A DNA stretch of 6,742 nucleotides from an uncultured Sphingomonadaceae bacterium (GTDB lineage: Bacteria > Pseudomonadota > Alphaproteobacteria > Sphingomonadales > Sphingomonadaceae). The notes beneath the pieces are model-generated. The model saw only the letters and a list, made by a program, of their open reading frames with translations, was not told the origin of the DNA and ran no database searches. The position numbers and the translations under genes were made by a program. The DNA is taken from positions 1 to 6,742 of the forward strand of contig CALLWN010000012.1 in NCBI GenBank assembly GCA_938016505.1, in the 5' to 3' direction. Shown piece by piece: positions 1 through 4,414 of this stretch; the stretch's first letter is position 1; the number at the start of each line of letters is the position of its first letter.

Positions 1-1232
1 ATCCCGAGGGCCGGCTGACCCCCGCCGGCGCGCGGCTCGCGAAGCTTCCGCTCGCGCCCCCGCTCTCGGCCATGCTGCTTGCCGGTGCGAGAGCAGGCGC
101 TGCCAAGCTCGCCGCGGACATCGCCCTCCTCCTGACCGAGCGCGGCCTCGGCGGCGACGCGGTCGATCTCGAGGCCCGGCTCGCCCGCCTCCAGGCCGAC
201 TGCCCGCCGGCCGCAGCCCGGCTCGCCGCGCGCTGGGCCCGCGCTGCCGAGGCCCTGCAGCCGGTCGAGCACCCCGCGCGGCCACCGACGCCCGGCGAGC
301 TGCTGGCCGTCGCCTTCCCCGAGCGCATCGCCCGCCGCCGCCGCGCGCCCGGCGCGCGCGATCCCGATGCCGCCTATCTCATGGCTGGCGGTCGCGGCGC
401 GCTCCTCGCCGCGACCGGGCCGCTGGCCGCGTCCGAATGGCTGGTGGTGGCCGACGCCGGCGGAACCGCTGCCGATGCCCGGGTCCGGCTTGCCGCCGCC
501 TTCGTGCCCTCGCCCGAATGGCTTGAAACCCACGTCGCGCGCGAAACCCGGATTGCCATCGACGCTGGCCGCGTCACGGCCGAGGCAGTCGAGACCCTCG
601 GCGCGATCACCGTGCGCCGCGCGGCCCTGCCCGATCCCGATCCGGCCGCAGTGGTCGCAGCCGTCGCCGCCCATCTCGCCGCCACAGGCCTGCCGCTCCC
701 GCCCGCCGAGGCCGCGGCACTGGCCCGGCTGCGTGCCGCCGCTGCCCATGGGTTCGAGGGCCTCCCCCCGCTCGACGACGCTGCGCTCGCCGAAGCGCTC
801 GCCGCCCGCTCGGGGCCCATCCGCCGCCTCGCCGAGCTTGCAACCGCCGGCTTTGCCGCATCGCTCGTGCCCCCGCACCTCGCCCGCGCACTCGACCGCT
901 TCGCGCCCGCGCAGTTCGAGACTCCGGCCGGGAGCCGCCACGCCATTGCCTATGCCGCCCCCGGTGGCCCCGAGGCCGAAGTCCGGGTCCAGGCGCTGTT
1001 CGGCCTCGCCAGCCACCCATGTGTCCTCGGCGGCGTGCCCCTGACCCTCGCGCTCACCTCGCCTGCCGGCCGGGTCATCGCCCGCACCCGGGATCTCCCC
1101 GGCTTCTGGCGGACCGGCTGGGCCGAGGTCCGCCGCGATCTGCGCGGCCGCTACCCGAAGCACCCCTGGCCCGAGGACCCGCTTGCCGCGCCCGCGACGC
1201 TGCGCACCCGAACGCGAACCCCCGACGCCTGA
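1..1232 (+). CDS. hrpB: ATP-dependent RNA helicase HrpB, C-terminal part (5' end outside window)
   Basis: HrpB is a cytoplasmic DEAH-box (superfamily 2) helicase of bacteria, presumed to remodel RNA; its cellular target is poorly known. The reading frame is open from base 3 to the TGA at 1230-1232, giving 409 residues, roughly the C-terminal half of an approximately 800-residue family member. The ATPase motifs (Walker A, DEAH, motif VI) lie to the left of the window and cannot be checked. Residues 3-27 carry the typical GRLTPAGARLAKLPL stretch that opens the domain after the helicase core. The HrpB-specific C-terminal domain follows: AFPERIARRR near residues 104-113, YLMAGGRGALL near 125-135, SEWLVVAD near 144-151, FETPAGSRHAIAYA near 305-318, and the diagnostic FWRTGWAEVRRDLRGRYPKHPWPEDP region near 368-393. 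The ATG at 72 is an internal Met, not the start. The tail after PEDP is a short Thr/Arg-rich run. No frameshift is seen. Confidence 0.95.
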   Translation, partial: PEGRLTPAGARLAKLPLAPPLSAMLLAGARAGAAKLAADIALLLTERGLGGDAVDLEARLARLQADCPPAAARLAARWARAAEALQPVEHPARPPTPGELLAVAFPERIARRRRAPGARDPDAAYLMAGGRGALLAATGPLAASEWLVVADAGGTAADARVRLAAAFVPSPEWLETHVARETRIAIDAGRVTAEAVETLGAITVRRAALPDPDPAAVVAAVAAHLAATGLPLPPAEAAALARLRAAAAHGFEGLPPLDDAALAEALAARSGPIRRLAELATAGFAASLVPPHLARALDRFAPAQFETPAGSRHAIAYAAPGGPEAEVRVQALFGLASHPCVLGGVPLTLALTSPAGRVIARTRDLPGFWRTGWAEVRRDLRGRYPKHPWPEDPLAAPATLRTRTRTPDA

Positions 1233-1266
1233 ACAGCCGCGGCGGCGAGCGCTCCGGCCATGCAGC

Positions 1267-1284
1267 GCAGGGCAGGGCAGGCAG
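1267..1284 (+). repeat. Short iterated GCAGG(G) tract downstream of hrpB
   Basis: Three successive GCAGG/GCAGGG units run from 1267 to 1281 in the 101-nt gap between hrpB and the complex I subunit gene. They sit in the loop of a possible weak 6-bp stem (CCGGCC at 1254-1259 with GGCCGG at 1286-1291). No T-tract follows directly. It may be simple GC-rich spacer or a weak terminator for hrpB; nothing stronger can be claimed. Confidence 0.3.
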
Positions 1285-1298
1285 CGGCCGGGCCACGC

Positions 1299-1327
1299 TT
1301 GATTTCGCCGGGCGCAGGGCCTTTATC
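1299..1327 (+). promoter_or_regulatory. Candidate sigma70-type promoter giving a leaderless transcript
   Basis: TTGATT at 1299-1304 (consensus TTGACA) is followed after exactly 17 nt by TTTATC at 1322-1327 (consensus TATAAT). They are the least GC-rich bases in an otherwise GC-rich 101-nt gap. Transcription would be expected about 7 nt past the -10 box, at or very near the A of the ATG at 1334. No Shine-Dalgarno stands at a useful distance: the only AGGG (1316-1319) ends 14 nt before the ATG. This fits a leaderless mRNA. The promoter is inferred from base matches only. Confidence 0.5.
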
Positions 1328-1333
1328 ACGCGC

Positions 1334-1612
1334 ATGCAGGCACGCATCTACCAGCAGGGCAAGCCCGCAACCCAGTCGGGCCGGGCCCGCGCCAACCGGT
1401 TCATCCTCGAGCAGGAGAGCGACCGGCCCAAGCGGCCCGACCCGCTGATGGGCTGGGCCGGCGGCGCCGACACGGTCGAGCAGGTCCGCCTTTCCTTCCC
1501 CACGCTCGAGGCCGCGCTCGCCTACGCCAGGGCTCACGGGATCGACGCCGAGGTGGTGCCGCCCCCGCGCAAGCGCCTCATCCTCAGGAGCTACGCCGAC
1601 AACTTCCGTTGA
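1334..1612 (+). CDS. NDUFS4-family complex I accessory subunit (ETC complex I subunit)
   Basis: This 92-residue protein matches the small alphaproteobacterial homologue of the mitochondrial 18-kDa (AQDQ/NDUFS4) subunit of NADH:ubiquinone oxidoreductase. That subunit sits on the matrix/cytoplasmic arm of complex I and supports its assembly or stability. Family hallmarks are visible along its whole length: ARIYQQGKPATQSGRA at residues 3-18, FILEQE at 23-28, DPLMGWAGGADTVEQVRLSF at 36-55, a Leu/Ala helix LEAALAYARAHGI at 58-70, and the terminal RSYADNF at 85-91. Length is normal for the bacterial form. The frame is open far upstream, into hrpB, but only Met at 1334 places the conserved ARIY motif at the N-terminus. 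No Shine-Dalgarno precedes it, whereas a promoter-like pair ends 6 nt upstream. Codon 84 is the rare AGG. As is usual in Alphaproteobacteria it stands apart from any nuo operon. Confidence 0.93.
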   Translation: MQARIYQQGKPATQSGRARANRFILEQESDRPKRPDPLMGWAGGADTVEQVRLSFPTLEAALAYARAHGIDAEVVPPPRKRLILRSYADNFR

Positions 1613-1614
1613 GC

Positions 1615-1640
1615 GCGGGCCATCGCTAGGGTTGGCCCGC
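1615..1640 (+). other. 8-bp GC-rich hairpin between the complex I subunit stop codon and the tRNA
   Basis: GCGGGCCA at 1615-1622 pairs perfectly with TGGCCCGC at 1633-1640 around a 10-nt loop. The hairpin begins 2 nt after the TGA at 1610-1612 and ends 1 nt before the first base of the tRNA at 1642. There is no T-tract after it, so it is not a standard intrinsic terminator. It could protect the mRNA 3' end, cause pausing, or guide 5' processing of the tRNA. The pairing is seen directly; the role is inferred. Confidence 0.6.
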
Positions 1641-1641
1641 C

Positions 1642-1718
1642 GACCCCGTAGCTCAACCGGATAGAGCGCCTGCCTTCTAAGCAGGGGGTTGCGTGTTCGA
1701 GTCACGCCGGGGTCGCCA
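1642..1718 (+). tRNA. tRNA-Arg (anticodon TCT)
   Basis: A complete cloverleaf folds by eye. The 7-bp acceptor stem is GACCCCG (1642-1648) with CGGGGTC (1708-1714). The D stem is GCTC/GAGC (1651-1654, 1664-1667) and the anticodon stem CCTGC/GCAGG (1669-1673, 1681-1685). The anticodon TCT is at 1676-1678 within the loop CTTCTAA. The variable loop is 1686-1690, and the T arm is GCGTG/CACGC around TTCGAGT (1691-1707). Discriminator G is 1715 and CCA is encoded at 1716-1718. It reads AGA, and through U34 modification possibly AGG, both uncommon in a genome this GC-rich. Neither a convincing own promoter nor a terminator is visible, so it may be transcribed with its neighbours. Confidence 0.97.
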
Positions 1719-1720
1719 CG

Positions 1721-1728
1721 AAGGGAGA
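1721..1728 (+). promoter_or_regulatory. Shine-Dalgarno that selects the ATG at 1737
   Basis: AAGGGAGA lies 2 nt after the tRNA CCA and 8 nt before the ATG at 1737. A nearer ATG at 1730 is only 1 nt away, too close for initiation, and opens a different frame with no family resemblance. The ribosome-binding site therefore fixes the start of the baeRF-like gene and must survive tRNA 3' processing. Confidence 0.75.
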
Positions 1729-1736
1729 CATGCCAG

Positions 1737-2174
1737 ATGAAGGTTCCCCACGAGGCGCTGGTGGTGGTGGCAGACGGCGGCCGCATGGCGCTGTTCCGCA
1801 ACCGCGGCACCGCCTTCGAGCCAGATCTCGAGCTCATCGAGCAGGAAGCGGTCGAGTTTCCGAAAACCTCCGAGCTCGGCGCCGACCGGCCCGGCCGGGC
1901 CTTCGAGAGCGTCGGCACCCGCCGCAGCGCCCACGAGGTGACAGACATCCACGACAAGGCCGAGGAAGCCTTCTGCCGCACCGTCGCCGAGCGCATCGGC
2001 CTGCTCCTGCCCCAGGCCAGGGCCGGGCTCATGCTCGTCGCAGCCCCGCGCGCGCTCGGCATGATCCGCGCCGCCCTCCCCGAAGACCAGCGCAGCGCCC
2101 TCCTCGCAGAGGTCGGCAAGGACTATGCCGGCATGACTGGCACCGACATCGCCCGCGCGCTCGCGAAGCTCTAG
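1737..2174 (+). CDS. Host attachment family protein (baeRF / release-factor-like fold)
   Basis: This 145-residue protein resembles the family databases call 'host attachment protein', a name from early work on plant-associated bacteria. Comparative genomics (Burroughs and Aravind) grouped such proteins with bacterial relatives of archaeo-eukaryotic release factor eRF1 (baeRF), suggesting a role in translation quality control; biochemical proof is limited. Visible hallmarks: an N-terminal strand-turn ALVVVADGGRMALFRNRG (residues 7-24), an acidic/aromatic segment LIEQEAVEFPKTSELG (33-48), the helix DIHDKAEEAFCRTVAERI (70-87), the strand GLMLVAAPRALGMIRAAL (97-114), and the C-terminal EVGKDYAGMTGTDIARAL (125-142). 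No signal peptide or membrane segment is present, so it is cytosolic, which argues against a surface adhesin. No GGQ peptide-release motif occurs. It begins 18 nt after tRNA-Arg with no terminator between, and its stop lies 4 nt from that of the opposing dehydrogenase gene. Family assignment is from pattern recall. Confidence 0.85.
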   Translation: MKVPHEALVVVADGGRMALFRNRGTAFEPDLELIEQEAVEFPKTSELGADRPGRAFESVGTRRSAHEVTDIHDKAEEAFCRTVAERIGLLLPQARAGLMLVAAPRALGMIRAALPEDQRSALLAEVGKDYAGMTGTDIARALAKL

Positions 2175-2178
2175 CCGC

Positions 2179-4314
2179 TCACCCCGAGGGGTTGTTGGCC
2201 CGGTCGAGCACATAGGCGCGGATCGCCTCGGCCTCGTCCGGGGTCAGCTGCGTCGCAAAGCTCACCATCCCGTTGCCCGCGAGCCGGCCCTCGAGCACCA
2301 CCTCGCGCCACTGCGCCCGGTCGGCGGTGACGGGCGACCAGCGCAGGTCGGGCAGCACGCCCGAGGAAATGGCGAGCGGGCCGTGGCAGACCGCGCAGCT
2401 GCGGGCATAGTGGCGGAAGCCGGCCTCGACGAGCCTGGCGTCGCCGAAGGCCGGCGCCTTGGGCCTGCGCTCGATCATCGGCAGGTCGTGGTCGGGGATG
2501 GTTCCGGTCCCCCCCAGCCGGAAGGTGACCACCCGGCCAAGGGCAGGCGGCACCTCGCGGTCGAAGAAGAAGCCGGCGGCAAGCGCGAAGGCCGTGCCCC
2601 AGCCGGTCGCAACCGTCACATACTGCTCGCCATCAAGCTCATATGTGACCGGCGGGGCTGCAATCCCCGATTTCAGGTTCATCGCCCACAGCCGCCGGCC
2701 GGTCGCTGCCTCATAGGCCACGAGATCGCCCTTGAGCGTCCCCTGGAACACCAGCCCGCCCGCAGTCGAAAGGATGCCGCCGTTCCACGGCCCGTCATGC
2801 TCGACCGTCCAGCGTGGCCTGCGCGCGACCGGGTCCCAGGCGATCAGCCGCCCCTTCATCATCGCCCGCACCGCCTTGATGGTCCCATCCGGCAGCCGCG
2901 GCGCAAATCCCGACGAGAAATCGACCCCGGTGTTCCACGCAACCGGCCGGGTCTCCATCAGCAGGTCGCGGTGCATCGCCTGCGGCACCTCCTGCGCCGG
3001 AATGAAGGCCAGCCGCGCGTCGGGGCTGTAGGCCATCGGGTGCCAGTTGTGGGCGCCGAGCGGCCCGGGCATCATCAGCCGGCTCTCGTCGCCATAGCGG
3101 GCATCGGCCGTCTCGATCGGGCGCCCCCGGGCGTCGAGCCCGGTCGCCCAGGTCATCGGCACGAAGGCGTCCCCCGAGATGAGCGCCCCCGTCCTCGCGT
3201 CGAGCACGTAGAAGAACCCGTTCTTCGGCGCCTGCATCACCACCCGCCGCGCCGCGCCGTTCGGCCCCAGCGGCAGATCGGCGAGGATGAGCGTCTGGGT
3301 CGCAGTATAGTCCCAGTTGTCCCTGGGCGTGGTCTGATAGTGCCACCGGTAGCGCCCGGTGTCGGCATCGACCGCGACGATCGAGGAAACGAACAGGTTG
3401 TCGCCCCGGCCGTCGGGGTCGCGGATGGCGGCGTTCCACGGGGATCCATTGCCCACTCCGAAGATGACCTGGTCGTTCACCTCGTCATGGACGATCGCGT
3501 CCCAAACCGTCCCGCCGCCGCCGTCGCGCTTCCACGCGCCCCGGTCGCCCCAGCTCGGGTTGGCGAGCCGGGCCAGCGCCTCGTCCGAGGCCGCGCCGTC
3601 GGGGCGCTTGTCCGGGTTGGGCACGGTGTAGAAACGCCAGCGCAGGCGGCCGTCCTTCACGTCATAGGCCGAGAGATAGCCCCGCACGCCAAGCTCGGCC
3701 CCGCCATTGCCGATGAGCACCATGTCCCTGATGACGCGCGGCGCACCGGTGATCGTGTAGGGCTTGGCCTGGTCGACCGTCACCACCGACCAGAGCAACC
3801 TGCCCGTCTTCGCGTCGAGCGCCTCGAGCCGGCCGTCGAGCACGCCAAGGAAGACGACACCGTCCCGGATTGCCACCCCCCGGTTCACCACGTCGCAGCA
3901 GGCCTTGGCGCCGACCGCCCGGTCGACCTCCGGGTCATACACCCACAGCTCGCGCCCGGTGCGCGCGTCGAGCGCATGGAGAACCGACCAGGCCGAAGTC
4001 ACATACATCACGCCGTCGGCGACGATCGGCGTCGCTTCAACCCCCCGCCCGGTCGAAAGCTCGTAGGTCCAGGCAACCCCCAGCTTGCCGACATTGCCCG
4101 TGTTGATCCGGCTGAGGCGCGAGTGGCGCTGCTCGTCCTTGGTCCCGCCATAGGTCAGCCACTGCGCCCCGGCCGAGCCGGCCCGCGCCATGCTGTCATG
4201 CCCAACCGGCATCGCCTGACCTGCCGTCTCGACCTGCCCGCAGCCCTGCAGCCCCACCATCCCGGCAACAGCCACGCCAACAAGCGCGCCGCGCCAAACT
4301 CCGTTCCTTCTCAC
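2179..4314 (-). CDS. PQQ-dependent quinohemoprotein alcohol dehydrogenase, predicted lipoprotein
   Basis: The enzyme oxidises an alcohol to the aldehyde in the periplasm with pyrroloquinoline quinone and Ca2+, and passes electrons through its own heme c. At 711 residues it has type II quinohemoprotein length. Residues 1-25 are a signal peptide (MRRNGVW, hydrophobic core, lipobox LQGC with Cys25). An eight-bladed propeller follows, with W-docking repeats such as TGRELW (119-124) and TGRYRW (319-324). Also visible are the vicinal Cys139-Cys140 pair that contacts PQQ, probable Ca2+ ligands Glu207 (GGAELGVRGY) and Asn289 (GNGSPWN), and catalytic Asp335 in DNWDYTATQ. The cytochrome domain (about 622-711) has CAVCH (640-644) and a probable axial Met683 (NGMVSF). 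The start is GTG at 4314, preceded by GAGGGAG with a 6-nt spacer; it gives a proper signal-peptide n-region. Codons 2-3 are the rare AGA-AGG. It follows a TonB-dependent receptor on the same strand. No PQQ synthesis genes are in the window, and the substrate is unknown. Confidence 0.95.
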   Translation of the reverse strand: MRRNGVWRGALVGVAVAGMVGLQGCGQVETAGQAMPVGHDSMARAGSAGAQWLTYGGTKDEQRHSRLSRINTGNVGKLGVAWTYELSTGRGVEATPIVADGVMYVTSAWSVLHALDARTGRELWVYDPEVDRAVGAKACCDVVNRGVAIRDGVVFLGVLDGRLEALDAKTGRLLWSVVTVDQAKPYTITGAPRVIRDMVLIGNGGAELGVRGYLSAYDVKDGRLRWRFYTVPNPDKRPDGAASDEALARLANPSWGDRGAWKRDGGGGTVWDAIVHDEVNDQVIFGVGNGSPWNAAIRDPDGRGDNLFVSSIVAVDADTGRYRWHYQTTPRDNWDYTATQTLILADLPLGPNGAARRVVMQAPKNGFFYVLDARTGALISGDAFVPMTWATGLDARGRPIETADARYGDESRLMMPGPLGAHNWHPMAYSPDARLAFIPAQEVPQAMHRDLLMETRPVAWNTGVDFSSGFAPRLPDGTIKAVRAMMKGRLIAWDPVARRPRWTVEHDGPWNGGILSTAGGLVFQGTLKGDLVAYEAATGRRLWAMNLKSGIAAPPVTYELDGEQYVTVATGWGTAFALAAGFFFDREVPPALGRVVTFRLGGTGTIPDHDLPMIERRPKAPAFGDARLVEAGFRHYARSCAVCHGPLAISSGVLPDLRWSPVTADRAQWREVVLEGRLAGNGMVSFATQLTPDEAEAIRAYVLDRANNPSG

Positions 4315-4320
4315 CCTAGG

Positions 4321-4327
4321 CTCCCTC
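4321..4327 (-). promoter_or_regulatory. Shine-Dalgarno of the dehydrogenase (supports GTG start)
   Basis: On the minus strand GAGGGAG is followed by the 6-nt spacer CCTAGG and then GTG at 4314-4312. An ATG at 4331-4329 is out of frame and lies upstream of this site, so GTG is the best start. Confidence 0.7.
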
Positions 4328-4334
4328 GCATCAC

Positions 4335-4352
4335 CCGGTCCCTCAACCGGTC
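4335..4352 (-). repeat. Repeated 6-mer / small hairpin in the dehydrogenase 5' region
   Basis: On the plus strand CCGGTC occurs at 4335-4340 and again at 4347-4352, a 12-nt period. The same bases also allow a 5-bp stem (CCGGT 4335-4339 with ACCGG 4346-4350, 6-nt loop). They lie 21 to 38 nt upstream of the GTG, just before the Shine-Dalgarno. They could be an operator or leader element, or chance in GC-rich DNA. The rest of the 97-nt gap holds an 8-bp palindrome CCAATTGG (4392-4399) and one GANTC site (4381-4385); no convincing promoter or terminator is seen. Confidence 0.3.
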
Positions 4353-4414
4353 GAGACCCGTCTAGGCCCTCGTGCGGCCGGAATCACGCTCCCAATTGGA
4401 CGCGCATCGGGTCC

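Noticed and set aside
1254..1291. CCGGCC/GGCCGG stem as a terminator for hrpB
   Set aside because: A 6-bp self-palindromic GC stem with a 26-nt loop and no T-tract is expected by chance at this GC content.
1019..1333. N-terminal extension of the NDUFS4-like protein
   Set aside because: The frame is open, but the translation is low-complexity, overlaps hrpB and does not match the family, whose members begin near the ARIY motif.
1642..1718. tRNA as an integration (att) site of a mobile element
   Set aside because: No copy of the tRNA 3' end, integrase or element-like composition is seen downstream; the neighbours look like ordinary chromosomal genes.
1151..2119. 322-codon minus-strand open frame
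   Set aside because: It runs across the complex I subunit gene, the complete tRNA and the baeRF-like gene, and shows no domain; antisense shadow.
2181..2196. Small ACCC/GGGT hairpin followed by TTGTT as a terminator for the baeRF-like gene
   Set aside because: The stem is only 4 bp, the T-run is interrupted, and it lies inside the dehydrogenase coding end; too weak to annotate.
1730..2215. Alternative frame starting at the ATG at 1730
   Set aside because: The Shine-Dalgarno is only 1 nt away, the product is Arg/Pro/His-rich, and it overlaps both the baeRF-like gene and the end of the dehydrogenase in another frame.
2179..4314. Polyvinyl alcohol dehydrogenase, a known sphingomonad quinohemoprotein
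   Set aside because: The cytochrome domain is at the C-terminus, as in type II alcohol dehydrogenases, whereas to my knowledge PVA dehydrogenase carries it N-terminally; no PVA hydrolase is adjacent.
2383..4365. 660-codon open frame on the plus strand opposite the dehydrogenase
   Set aside because: It is an antisense shadow produced by GC-ending codons. Its translation is Arg/Pro/His-rich with no recognisable domain, while the minus frame has a full set of PQQ and heme motifs.
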